From the NCBI RefSeq assembly GCF_036250735.1, contig NZ_CP109430.1, positions 1,364,001-1,428,000 of the forward strand: a DNA stretch of 64,000 nt, read 5' to 3'. The number at the start of each line of letters is the position of its first letter. The stretch's first letter is position 1. Origin of the DNA: Streptosporangium sp. NBC_01495 (GTDB taxonomy: Bacteria; Actinomycetota; Actinomycetes; Streptosporangiales; Streptosporangiaceae). The position numbers and the translations under genes are program-made. Shown in pieces: positions 30,161 to 37,986 of this stretch. A model generated the notes under the pieces. That model was not told the DNA's origin, made no database searches, and saw only the letters and a list, made by a program, of their open reading frames with translations.

Positions 30161-31258
30161 ATGATCCGTAGGCTTCTGGCCGCGGCGCTGGCGGTCCTCG
30201 CGACCGGTACCGTCGCCGTTGTGCTGCAACAACCCGAACCCGCGACCGCCGAGCCCCGCGGCCGCGAACCCATCATCGTCGGCCACCGGGGTGCCAGCGC
30301 GCACCGGCCCGAGCACACCCTGCTCTCGTACGAGACCGCGATCGCGCTCGGTGCCGACTACATCGAGCCCGACCTGGTCTCGACGAAGGACCACGTGCTG
30401 GTGGCCAGGCACGAGAACGAGATCGGCGGCACCACGGACGTCGAGAGCCACCCCGAGTTCGCGGGGCGCCGGACGACCAAGACCATCGACGGCACCTCGA
30501 TCACCGGCTGGTTCACCGAGGACTTCACGCTCGCCGAGCTGAAGACGCTCAGGGCCGAGGAGCGCATCCCCGACCTGCGTCCGGACAACACCGTCTTCAA
30601 CGGCCTCGCGGAGATCCCGACCTTCGACGAGGTCGTCGCGCTCGCCAAGCGGAGCGGGGTCGGCGTCTACCCCGAGACCAAGCACCCCAGCTACTTCGAC
30701 TCCATCGGGCTCTCCCTGGAGGAGCCGCTGCTCGACGTGCTCGGCCGCCACGGCTGGCGCGGGAGCCGGGACCCGGTCTTCATCCAGTCCTTCGAGACCG
30801 CCAACCTGCGCGAGCTGAGCAAGAAGACCAAGCTGCCGCTGGCCCAGCTGATCAACGCCGCCGGTGCCCCGTACGACTGGATCGCCGCCGGAGACCCGCG
30901 CACCTACGACAGCATGGTCACCCCCGCGGGGCTTCGTGACGTGGCGAGCTACGCGGACGGCGTCGGCGTCGACACCAAGCGGATCGTGCCCGTCGGCCCC
31001 GACGGCCGCCTCCTGCAGCCCACCCCGCTCATCCGGGACGCCCATCGGGCCGGTCTGAAGGTCCACACCTGGACCATCAGGAACGAGAACTCGCAGCTCC
31101 CGGTGGACTTCCGGTTCGGGAACCCGGCGAGCGCGGCCTACCCGCGTGCCACCGGCAACGTGATGGGCTGGCTGGAGAAGCTCTACTCCCTCGGCGTCGA
31201 CGGCGTCTTCGCCGACGACCCCGGCATGGCCAACGCCGTCAGGGAGCGCGTCTTCTAA
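30161..31258 (+). CDS. glpQ: Secreted glycerophosphodiester phosphodiesterase
   Basis: A 365-residue GDPD protein. An N-terminal signal (M-I-R-R then a hydrophobic run, cleavage near A-T-A-E) indicates export. Catalytic features are G-H-R-G-A-S (first His/Arg), H-T-L-L-S-Y-E-T-A-I-A-L-G-A-D-Y-I-E-P-D-L (metal-binding Glu and Asp), and K-H-P at the third metal position. It would hydrolyse glycerophosphodiesters to glycerol-3-phosphate and alcohol outside the membrane. A 71-bp piece of it recurs at 11080-11150. The ribosome site before the ATG at 30161 is poor. The gene is followed by a strong terminator. Confidence 0.92.
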   Translation: MIRRLLAAALAVLATGTVAVVLQQPEPATAEPRGREPIIVGHRGASAHRPEHTLLSYETAIALGADYIEPDLVSTKDHVLVARHENEIGGTTDVESHPEFAGRRTTKTIDGTSITGWFTEDFTLAELKTLRAEERIPDLRPDNTVFNGLAEIPTFDEVVALAKRSGVGVYPETKHPSYFDSIGLSLEEPLLDVLGRHGWRGSRDPVFIQSFETANLRELSKKTKLPLAQLINAAGAPYDWIAAGDPRTYDSMVTPAGLRDVASYADGVGVDTKRIVPVGPDGRLLQPTPLIRDAHRAGLKVHTWTIRNENSQLPVDFRFGNPASAAYPRATGNVMGWLEKLYSLGVDGVFADDPGMANAVRERVF

Positions 31259-31294
31259 CACCCCAGGGCCCCGGCCATCCGGGCACGGCGACCC

Positions 31295-31328
31295 GCACGG
31301 GGGCCTCGCGACGGCGAGACCCCCGTGC
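31295..31328 (+). terminator. Rho-independent-type terminator after glpQ
   Basis: GCACGGGGG-C-CTCGC-gacg-GCGAG-A-CCCCCGTGC forms a near-perfect 15-bp stem with a 4-base loop, followed by TTCTTCG, 36 bp beyond the stop codon. Confidence 0.8.
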
Positions 31329-31362
31329 TTCTTCGTTCGCGGGCGGCGTGTCCTCGCCGTTC

Positions 31363-31860
31363 TCACCGTGCTTTCGCCTCTCCGCCCCCGGCCAGAGCAG
31401 GAGCCGGAACCGGCGCGGGACGGAGCAGCCGGTTGGCGAGCAGGGCCAGGCAGAGCACCCAGCCGCTCCAGGCCACGTAGCCGACGAAGTTGGTCAGGTC
31501 CGCGCCGGGCAGACCGAGCGGGACCAGCAGCCCGGCCAGGATGGCCAGCGCCGAGCTCGCGCCGAGGATCGTGAACCAGCGCGGGGGCGAGGGCAGGGCG
31601 ACCAGAAGCAGGATGGTCCAGCTCGCGGTGAACAGGTAGCCGAGGGTCTCGCCGACACCGGTACCGAGGTAGCCGTGCAGGGCGGCGAAGACGGTCTCGG
31701 CCGCGGCCGGGTCGCTCGCGTGGGCCAGCGCGGGTACCGCGAACGGCCAGCGGATCAGGCCGAGTACCTGCACCAGCCCGGCCAGCACCCCGATCCGCGT
31801 CGACAGCGCCGCGGCCGGTCCGTCCGGCAGGCGGCGGCCGAGCAGCACCGCGGCCTGCTG
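31363..31860 (-). pseudogene. DUF4386-family membrane protein, 5' end deleted
   Basis: About 165 codons encode the C-terminal part of a DUF4386-type multi-pass membrane protein. Segments L-S-T-R-I-G-V-L-A-G-L-V-Q-V-L-G-L-I-R-W-P-F and the four following hydrophobic helices are family-like. The frame upstream of ~31860 becomes the antisense of a TetR gene, so the N-terminal ~60-80 residues and the promoter are missing. Confidence 0.75.
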
Positions 31861-31874
31861 GAGGACACCTCCAG
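31858..31874. repeat. Perfect palindrome CTGGAGG-ACA-CCTCCAG at a gene-gene deletion junction
   Basis: Seven-base perfect arms with a 3-base centre sit exactly where the truncated DUF4386 and TetR genes meet head to head. It may be the product of, or the cause of, the deletion. Confidence 0.7.
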
Positions 31875-32283
31875 TCCGCCGCACCGGCGGATCGAGGACT
31901 TCGCCCTGGCGCTGCGCGAGGTGCTGCTGCGTCACCCCGCCGCCGTTCCCGCGATCCTCGGTGCCGCCTTCAGCGGGCCGGTCGCGCTGCGGGTCGGCGA
32001 GAGCCTGCTCGGCGTGCTGCCCGACCCACGCGCGTCCTACACCGTGATGGTCTACGTGCTGGGCGCCATCGCCCTGGAGGCGGCCGAGCTGAACGACGCG
32101 GAAAGCAGGGGTGAGGGGGGCGCCCCCCTGCCCGAGGCCGAGCGGATCGCCGCCCGCCGGGCCGCCCTCGCCGTCGACCCCGAGGAGTTCCCCCGAACCC
32201 ACGCCGCGGCCGACGCGATCGCCGCCTACGTCTCCACCGACCAGTTCCGCTGGGGACTGGACCGGGTCCTGGCCGGGCTCTGA
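31862..32283 (+). pseudogene. TetR-family regulator, 5' end (HTH) deleted
   Basis: About 140 codons correspond to the C-terminal ligand-binding domain of a TetR-type regulator (F-A-L-A-L-R-E-V-L-L-R-H-P-A-A-V-P, Y-T-V-M-V-Y-V-L-G-A-I-A-L-E, F-R-W-G-L-D-R-V-L-A-G-L at the end). The N-terminal HTH is absent because the frame begins at the junction with the antisense DUF4386 gene. TetR and DUF4386 genes are commonly divergent neighbours. Confidence 0.75.
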
Positions 32284-32377
32284 CCCGCGGGCCGAGCGGT
32301 CGCTCACCAACCCGGAGAACGGCGAGACACCGTTCGACCAGGCCGATCGGACGGGGATCTCGTCAACCGCTCCGGAA

Positions 32378-34162
32378 CTACTCCGAGAACGGCTCCTCGG
32401 GGTAGGAGAGGGGAGCCGGGGGCGGTCTGTCCGTGACGGCCGTGTAGAGGTCCTCGGCCAGGCCCTCGTCTCCCCGAGGGGCGAACGGCCTGATCGCGGT
32501 GATGTGCCCGTCGGGCCGCAGCAGCACCAGCGTGTCGTCGGGAACGCCGAACCGGAGGCGGACCCGCTCGCCGGGATCGAGCAGGAGCCGGTCGCGCAGG
32601 TCCGAGTCCGGCGGCACGTCCCACCTGCTGACCACGTACTGCCGCAGCGCGGGCGAGTCGGGGGGAGGAAGCAGGGGAGCCCGCCGGGCGTCGGTGAAGT
32701 GGAGCGCGACGAAGGAGTCCGCGCACAGGTCGTGCACGTGGACCTCTCCGGCGTGACCGAACAGCGGCAGGTCCGGGACGCGGTCACCGCACCGCACCGG
32801 CGCGGGGGTGTCACCGGTCTTGACCATGGCCCAGTCGCCGGTGTTGTCCACGTCGAGCCGTACTCCCAGCAGCGTGCGCGTCTGGGCCGTTCCCCAGCCT
32901 CCCTCCGTCATGGCCGCGACGCCCTCACCGCGGTGGGCCATGACGGCGCGGGCCGCCTCGGCCATCTTGCCCGAGCCCAGGGAGGCGACCGGGAGCTGCT
33001 CGCTCTCGTACCCGTCGAGCAGCCGGTCGTCCGCCCACCCCCGCAGCACCCACGCCAGGCGCCACACCAGGTTGGAGGTGTCCAGGGCCCCGGTGTTGAG
33101 GCCGAGGGCCCACATCGGCGTGATCAGGTGGGCGGCGTCCCCGAGCAGGAAGACCCGGTGGTCACGCCAGCGGCTCGCGATCCGGTGGTGGACGCGGTAG
33201 ACGTTGCAGCCGACCAGCCGCGAGGGCCCCACGTCCCCGAGGAAGCGCAGCGCCCTGTCCCGCAGCTCCGTCTCCTCCGGTTCCGGCGTGCCCGGCTTGA
33301 GCGCGTAGACGAAGCGCCAGCAGTGCGGCAGGCGCACCACGACCACCCACTCCTCCGGGTCGGAGAAGTAGGCCAGGTAGGGATAGTCGCGCGGGGTGTC
33401 GATGTCGAGGTCGACCTCCAGGTCGACGAGCACGTACCGCTCGTCCAGGGTCCGGCCCTCGACGGTCACGCCGAGCATCCCCCGGACGGACGACCGCCCG
33501 CCGTCGCAGCCCAGCAGGAACGACCCCCGGATCACCCGCGGCCCCGACGCCGTCTCGGCGGTCACCTCCACTCCCGCGGAGTCCTGCCGGAAACCGGTCA
33601 CGCGGTGCCCCATGCGCAGGGCGCCGGGTGCCGTGCGCTCCAGCTCGTCGCGGAGCACCGGCTCCAGGTGGTGCTGCGGGATGTTCGCGATGAACGGGAA
33701 CCGCGTGTCCCCGGCCAGCGCGTCCGTACGCACCCGGAATCTGGGCAGGTTCGTGGAGCGCTCGAACTCGCCGATCTCGTCGACGCGCAGCGCGGCGCGG
33801 AGCACCGGGGGCAGCGCCCCGTACCGGTGCAGGATCTCCAGGCTGCGGGTGAGCAGCGAACCCGCCTTGGTGTCCGGCGACAGCCGTTCGTCCTCCTCGA
33901 GCACCACGACCGGGAGGCCGTGGTGGGCCAGCCCGAGCGCGGTGATGAGCCCCACCGGACCCGCGCCGGCCACGACGATCGGGGCGGGCCGCTCGCCGAC
34001 GGCCGACGTGGTCCGCTCATCGGGTGCCGGTGCGGGCGTCTCGGCGGTGGTCGTCGTGGGCCGCTCACCGGGCGCCGGGGCGGGCCGCTCGCCGGGCGCT
34101 GTCGTGGGTCGCTCGCCGGAGGCCGGGACGGGTCGCTCGCCGGCGGCCGGGTGATCAGCCAT
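32378..34162 (-). CDS. FAD-dependent aromatic monooxygenase, MhpA/PheA-TfdB type, with repetitive N-terminus
   Basis: A 594-residue class A flavoprotein hydroxylase. The FAD site is V-V-A-G-A-G-P-V-G-L at residue ~63, the DG motif L-L-G-C-D-G-G-R-S-S-V, and the second FAD motif G-D-A-A-H followed by N-T-G-A-L-D-T-S-N-L-V-W-R-L-A. A thioredoxin-like C-terminal domain follows, as in phenol hydroxylases. These enzymes ortho-hydroxylate phenolic rings with NAD(P)H and O2. The first ~60 residues are Pro/Thr/Ala-rich repeats of G-E-R-P-x-x-A-x preceding the FAD fold and are not part of the family. Last gene of the ABC-cupin operon, with an 8-bp overlap with the cupin gene. Substrate unknown. Confidence 0.88.
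   Translation of the reverse strand: MADHPAAGERPVPASGERPTTAPGERPAPAPGERPTTTTAETPAPAPDERTTSAVGERPAPIVVAGAGPVGLITALGLAHHGLPVVVLEEDERLSPDTKAGSLLTRSLEILHRYGALPPVLRAALRVDEIGEFERSTNLPRFRVRTDALAGDTRFPFIANIPQHHLEPVLRDELERTAPGALRMGHRVTGFRQDSAGVEVTAETASGPRVIRGSFLLGCDGGRSSVRGMLGVTVEGRTLDERYVLVDLEVDLDIDTPRDYPYLAYFSDPEEWVVVVRLPHCWRFVYALKPGTPEPEETELRDRALRFLGDVGPSRLVGCNVYRVHHRIASRWRDHRVFLLGDAAHLITPMWALGLNTGALDTSNLVWRLAWVLRGWADDRLLDGYESEQLPVASLGSGKMAEAARAVMAHRGEGVAAMTEGGWGTAQTRTLLGVRLDVDNTGDWAMVKTGDTPAPVRCGDRVPDLPLFGHAGEVHVHDLCADSFVALHFTDARRAPLLPPPDSPALRQYVVSRWDVPPDSDLRDRLLLDPGERVRLRFGVPDDTLVLLRPDGHITAIRPFAPRGDEGLAEDLYTAVTDRPPPAPLSYPEEPFSE
33980..34141 (-). repeat. 24-bp-unit coding repeats at the N-terminus of the FAD monooxygenase
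   Basis: Degenerate copies of an 8-residue unit (G-E-R-P-[VTA]-[PT]-A-[SP]), at least four in register then more diverged copies, encode a disordered tail ahead of the FAD-binding strand. Confidence 0.8.
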
Positions 34163-34472
34163 TCTTCAGCTCCACCAGGCGCGAGACGTATCTCGTTTCT
34201 CCCACATTCGTCAGCTTGTGCACCGCGCCCGGATCTCTGAAGACCACCGAGCCGCGCGGCTCCGGCGCGTCGATCAGCTGCCCGTCGGCGGTCTCGATGA
34301 CGTTGAGAGCCTCCTCGATCGCGATGACGAGGTACGGGTGGTCGTGCCGGTGCAGGGGCTGGGTCTGGCCCGGTTCCAGCTCGATCTGCCAGACCCTGAC
34401 CAGCTCGTTCTCGAAGACGACGTGCTGGCCCACCGGGCCAAGCCCGGTCTCGCCCACTTCTGGATCAGTCAT
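34155..34472 (-). CDS. Small cupin-domain protein
   Basis: A 105-residue single cupin: P-L-H-R-H-D-H-P-Y at motif 1 (HxH) and F-R-D-P-G-A-V-H-K at motif 2. Single cupins of this size are often metal-binding accessory proteins or dioxygenase-like enzymes next to catabolic oxygenases. It overlaps the monooxygenase by 8 bp and follows the permease gene by 57 bp, so it belongs to the same operon. Confidence 0.85.
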   Translation of the reverse strand: MTDPEVGETGLGPVGQHVVFENELVRVWQIELEPGQTQPLHRHDHPYLVIAIEEALNVIETADGQLIDAPEPRGSVVFRDPGAVHKLTNVGETRYVSRLVELKNG

Positions 34473-34529
34473 CGGATACCTCCGTGTCGACTCGGATGAT
34501 GTGGTGGGTGCCTTTCGGGGGAGCCGGGT

Positions 34530-35279
34530 TCAGCCGGTGGTCTCCCGCGCCCACGGCAGCAGGAGGCGCTCGATCGCGACCAGGACGTAGAACAGCGCGA
34601 TGCTCATCGCACCGAGCAGGGCCATCGCGGCGAACGCCAGCGCGGTGTCCGCGCTCGCCCCGGACTGGACGATGACGTAGCCGAGTCCCGCCTGGGCGCC
34701 GACGAACTCGCCGATCACCGCGCCGATGACGGCCAGCGAGATCGCGACCTTCAGCCCGACGAAGATCTGTGGCAGTGCGTGGGGGAAGCGCACCTGGAGG
34801 AACAGGCGCCACCAGCTCGCCCGGAGCGACCTGCTCAGCTCGACGAACTCCGCAGGGGTGGACCGCAGGCCGGTGGCGGTGGAGATCACGATGGGGAAGA
34901 AGCAGACCAGGAAGACCATGACCACCTTGGGGAGCTGGCCGAACCCCATCCACACGACCAGGATCGGCGCGACGGCGACCTTGGGCACCGCGTTGACGGC
35001 GATCAGCAGCGGGTAGACGCTCTCCTCGACGATCCGGAACGTGGCGATCAGGACCGCGATCAGCACGCCCGCCACCACGGCGAGCGCGTACCCCTGCAGC
35101 GTCTCCACCAGCGTCACCCAGGTCTGGTCGAGCAGATAGCCGCCGTGCCGGCCGAAGACCGCGAGCACGTCCGGAGGCGCGGGCAGGACGTACGGCGCGA
35201 TGTCGAAGGCGACCGTGGCCAGCCACCAGGCCGCCACGGTCAGTGCCGCGCCGACCGCGGGAAGCACCCAGACCCTCAC
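34530..35279 (-). CDS. ABC transporter permease, SsuC/TauC/NMT1-associated type
   Basis: A 249-residue inner-membrane permease with about six hydrophobic segments, the 'V-L-P-A-P-P-D-V-L' motif after helix 1, and the EAA-like loop A-E-F-V-E-L-S-R-S-L-R-A-S that docks with the ATPase. The GTG start overlaps the ATPase stop by 4 bp. With the ATPase and binding protein it forms an importer for a small organic substrate (pyrimidine precursors, sulfonates, nitrate or aromatic acids in characterised relatives). Confidence 0.92.
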   Translation of the reverse strand: MRVWVLPAVGAALTVAAWWLATVAFDIAPYVLPAPPDVLAVFGRHGGYLLDQTWVTLVETLQGYALAVVAGVLIAVLIATFRIVEESVYPLLIAVNAVPKVAVAPILVVWMGFGQLPKVVMVFLVCFFPIVISTATGLRSTPAEFVELSRSLRASWWRLFLQVRFPHALPQIFVGLKVAISLAVIGAVIGEFVGAQAGLGYVIVQSGASADTALAFAAMALLGAMSIALFYVLVAIERLLLPWARETTG

Positions 35280-36178
35280 CGGGGGGTTCCCCCCGTCGAC
35301 TCCCCGGGCGAGCCCGCGGACTCCCCGCCAGGCTTCGCGGACGACTCCTCGACAGGCTCCTCGTACGACGTCACGTGCGGCTCACCGGCCCGCTCACCGG
35401 CGGCCCGCTCGGAGGGCCGTTCGCCGAGCGGCTCCGCGAGCAGCGAGCGCAGCTCCGCGCCGTACCCGGCGAGCCGCTCCGCGTGGGCGTCGCGGCCCAG
35501 GGAACGCGGCCGGGGTACGTCGATCTCCACGATCTCCCGGACCCGGCCGGGTCGTGGGCTGAGCACCACGACCCGGTCCGCGAGCAGTACCGCCTCCTCG
35601 ATGGAGTGGGTGACGAGGACGACCGTGGCGGCGCTCTCCGTCCGGATCCGCTGGAGCTCGGCGGAGAGCTCCTCGCGGGTGAGCGCGTCCAGCGCGGAGA
35701 ACGGCTCGTCCATGAGCATGACCTTCGGCTCGCAGATCAGCGACCGGCACAGCGCCACCCGCTGCTGCATGCCGCCCGACAGCTCGTGCGGGAGCCGCCT
35801 CTCGAAGCCCGCCAGCCCGGCCACGCGCAGCAGCTCGCGCGCGCGGCCGAGATGGGCGGCCTTCGACCGGCCGAGGAACTCCACGGGCAGCAGCACGTTG
35901 CCGAGGACCGTCCGCCACGGGAGCAGGGCGGGCCGCTGGAACATGAGGCTGACGTCGGGGCGCGGCCCGGTCACCGGCTCTCCCGCGATCCGCACCTCCC
36001 CGCCGGTGGCCGGGATGAGACCGGCGACCAGCCGCAGGAGCGTCGACTTCCCGCAGCCCGAGCGCCCGATCACGGCCACGAACTCGTGCTCGCGCACCCG
36101 CAGGCCGATGCCCTCCAGCGCGGCCACCGGCCCGGCCCTGCCGGGGAACACACAGGACAGATCCGAGATCTCGATCAC
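35276..36178 (-). CDS. ABC transporter ATP-binding protein
   Basis: A 300-residue ATPase with Walker A G-R-S-G-C-G-K-S-T, signature L-S-G-G-M-Q-Q-R, Walker B V-M-L-M-D-E-P-F-S-A-L-D, and the H-loop V-T-H-S. The domain ends near residue 250. The last ~45 residues (S-E-R-A-A-G-E-R-A-G-E-P, then Ser/Gly/Glu-rich) are a low-complexity tail unlike the family. GTG start one base after the binding-protein stop. Confidence 0.93.
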   Translation of the reverse strand: MIEISDLSCVFPGRAGPVAALEGIGLRVREHEFVAVIGRSGCGKSTLLRLVAGLIPATGGEVRIAGEPVTGPRPDVSLMFQRPALLPWRTVLGNVLLPVEFLGRSKAAHLGRARELLRVAGLAGFERRLPHELSGGMQQRVALCRSLICEPKVMLMDEPFSALDALTREELSAELQRIRTESAATVVLVTHSIEEAVLLADRVVVLSPRPGRVREIVEIDVPRPRSLGRDAHAERLAGYGAELRSLLAEPLGERPSERAAGERAGEPHVTSYEEPVEESSAKPGGESAGSPGESTGGTPR

Positions 36179-36179
36179 G

Positions 36180-37217
36180 TCAGGACCCGGGGGCCAGGCC
36201 GAAGGTGACGATGTCGGAGGGCTTGAAACCGGGCTGGATCACCTTCGCGTCCTCAAGGATGGCGATGACGGCGGCCAGGCGGCTCTCGTCCAGGGCTCCC
36301 ACGGGCACCCCGGCCTCCGACGGCCGTACGAAGGCGGCCATCTCCCTCAGCTCCGCGGCCGCGGTGACCGGGTTCTGGGTCGGGTGATACTTGTTCAGGA
36401 TTTTTCCTGACTCGTCGGGGTTGTCGACGGCGTACTCCAGCCCCTTGAGCAGGGCATCCCTGAACTTCGTCACCACGACGGGCTTCTCGGCCGCCAACTT
36501 CGCGGTGGTCGTGAGGATGTTGCCGTACATCTCCTTGACGTGGTCGCTGTACGGCAGGACCACGGCCTTGCGCCCCTGGGCCGCCTGCTCGATGGTCGGC
36601 CTGCCCACCACGAATTGGCCGATGGCGTCGACCTTGCCCGAGGCCAGCAGCTGCGGGAGCGACGGCGGCGGCGCGGGAACGAAGGTGACCTTGGCCGGGT
36701 CGATCCCGGCGGCCTTGGCGTAGGCGGGGAAGACGAGCTTGACCGCGGAGCCCGCCGGATCGGCGATCTTCTTGCCCTCAAGGTCCTTGGGCACGGTGAT
36801 GCCCGAGTCCTCAAGGGCGATGACGGCGGTGAGCGACCGCTGCTGGATCGCCGCCACGCCGGTGACCGGTAGCTTCTGCGCCGCCAGGGTGACGATGGAG
36901 CCGGTGAGGTCGGTGATCCCGAAGTCGGCCTGGCCGCTCGCGATCAGTTTGAGGGAGTCGGCCGTACCGCTGCCGGGCCTGATGGTGACATCGAACCCCG
37001 CGTCCCTGAAATACCCCTTCTCCAGGGCGACGTAGGCGTAGGAGTCCCGCCCGAAGACGTTGAACGAGGTCAGGTAGGTGATCTTCGTGGCCGCCGGAGG
37101 CGCGGAGGACGCGCCGGAGCCCGTCGCGGAGGTGCCGGTGTCGGTGCTCGCGCACGCGCCGGTGACCAGGACGCACAGGGCCGCCAGCGAGCTGCGGAGG
37201 ATGGTCGGGATATTCAC
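36180..37217 (-). CDS. ABC transporter substrate-binding lipoprotein, NMT1/THI5-like
   Basis: A 345-residue binding protein. The signal peptide ends in the lipobox V-T-G-A-C, so it is lipid-anchored outside the membrane, followed by a Ser/Thr/Gly linker. The mature domain is NMT1/THI5-like (Y-V-A-L-E-K-G-Y-F-R-D-A-G-F-D-V, then I-A-S-G-Q-A-D-F-G-I). The GTG at 37217 has GGAAGGGGAACC immediately before it. First gene of the binding protein-ATPase-permease-cupin-monooxygenase operon. Ligand unknown; the nearby oxygenase and amidohydrolase suggest an aromatic or nitrogenous compound. Confidence 0.92.
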   Translation of the reverse strand: MNIPTILRSSLAALCVLVTGACASTDTGTSATGSGASSAPPAATKITYLTSFNVFGRDSYAYVALEKGYFRDAGFDVTIRPGSGTADSLKLIASGQADFGITDLTGSIVTLAAQKLPVTGVAAIQQRSLTAVIALEDSGITVPKDLEGKKIADPAGSAVKLVFPAYAKAAGIDPAKVTFVPAPPPSLPQLLASGKVDAIGQFVVGRPTIEQAAQGRKAVVLPYSDHVKEMYGNILTTTAKLAAEKPVVVTKFRDALLKGLEYAVDNPDESGKILNKYHPTQNPVTAAAELREMAAFVRPSEAGVPVGALDESRLAAVIAILEDAKVIQPGFKPSDIVTFGLAPGS

Positions 37218-37236
37218 GGTTCCCCTTCCGTTACCA

Positions 37237-37265
37237 GATTTGATCAAAGCGTTTTTGATCAAATC
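37237..37265. promoter_or_regulatory. 29-bp operator-like inverted repeat built from two TTTGATCAAA palindromes
   Basis: GATTTGATCAA (37237-37247) and TTGATCAAATC (37255-37265) are perfect reverse complements around AGCGTTT. Each arm itself contains the perfect palindrome TTTGATCAAA, with centres 15 bp apart. It lies 20 bp upstream of the binding-protein start, the right place for an operator of the ABC operon. The regulator is unknown. Confidence 0.7.
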
Positions 37266-37319
37266 CGGCAACGGTCCGGGATTACCTTCTTGTCAAATTC
37301 TCAACGGAACCCGCGTCTC

Positions 37320-37838
37320 TCAGGCGACCTCGACCATCTGCTCGGCGTCGTCCATGGGGCGCAGCTCGTCGGCGTAGCTGACCGAGACGCGGCGCATCAC
37401 GCCGCTGTCGCTGATGGAGTACTGGCCCAGGCGCCACAGCGGCGGCGAGTACGCGTGGATCGAGACGCTGCCGTGCACCGCACCGGTCAGCCGGTGGATG
37501 TGGTCGGGGCCGAAGGAGAAGGACTCGCCCTCCGAGATCACGGTCTCCAGGTGCTCGCCGCCGATGCGGGGGTTGCACTCCAGGAGCGTCCCGGCCACCA
37601 CGCGGACCGCCCCGGAGGAGGTGTCGTGGTCGTGCCAGCCGGTGTCGTCCTCGGGCCGCCAGCACAGCAGCCAGACGTCCACGTGGGAGTCGCGGTAGAG
37701 GGAGGCGAAGTGGCGCCCGCCCTCCTCGGGGAACTCCACCTGCTCCTCCCACCGGGACGGATCGGCGGCCAGCTCGTTGACCAGGTCGAGGAGCTCGCGC
37801 CGGTCGAGGGCGCGGGCGGGCAGGGCCTCGTAGCTCAT
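37320..37838 (-). CDS. Cysteine-dioxygenase-family (thiol dioxygenase) cupin protein
   Basis: A 172-residue protein. Cupin motif 1 is G-W-H-D-H-D-T-S-S-G-A, and motif 2 contains G-P-D-H-I-H-R. The family's Ser-x-His-x-Tyr element is present as S-V-S-I-H-A-Y-S-P-P. Cysteine dioxygenase and 3-mercaptopropionate dioxygenase bind non-haem Fe(II) with three His and oxidise thiols to sulfinates. The ATG at 37838 is chosen. It sits between the amidohydrolase and the ABC operon on the same strand. Function in a sulfur-containing or other small-molecule catabolic pathway is inferred only. Confidence 0.85.
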   Translation of the reverse strand: MSYEALPARALDRRELLDLVNELAADPSRWEEQVEFPEEGGRHFASLYRDSHVDVWLLCWRPEDDTGWHDHDTSSGAVRVVAGTLLECNPRIGGEHLETVISEGESFSFGPDHIHRLTGAVHGSVSIHAYSPPLWRLGQYSISDSGVMRRVSVSYADELRPMDDAEQMVEVA

Positions 37839-37986
37839 GAGGTCTCACCGCCGAACGGCCCGGAGCCCGCGTTGTCCACTCGTCCGGCGTGACCGGCGCG
37901 GTCGGCGGGCCCGGCGACTCGTGCGCGCCGCGGGCGCGTGGTTCTGTTCGCCGGGAGCGCACAGCTCTCGCGGCCCTGGTACTGGT

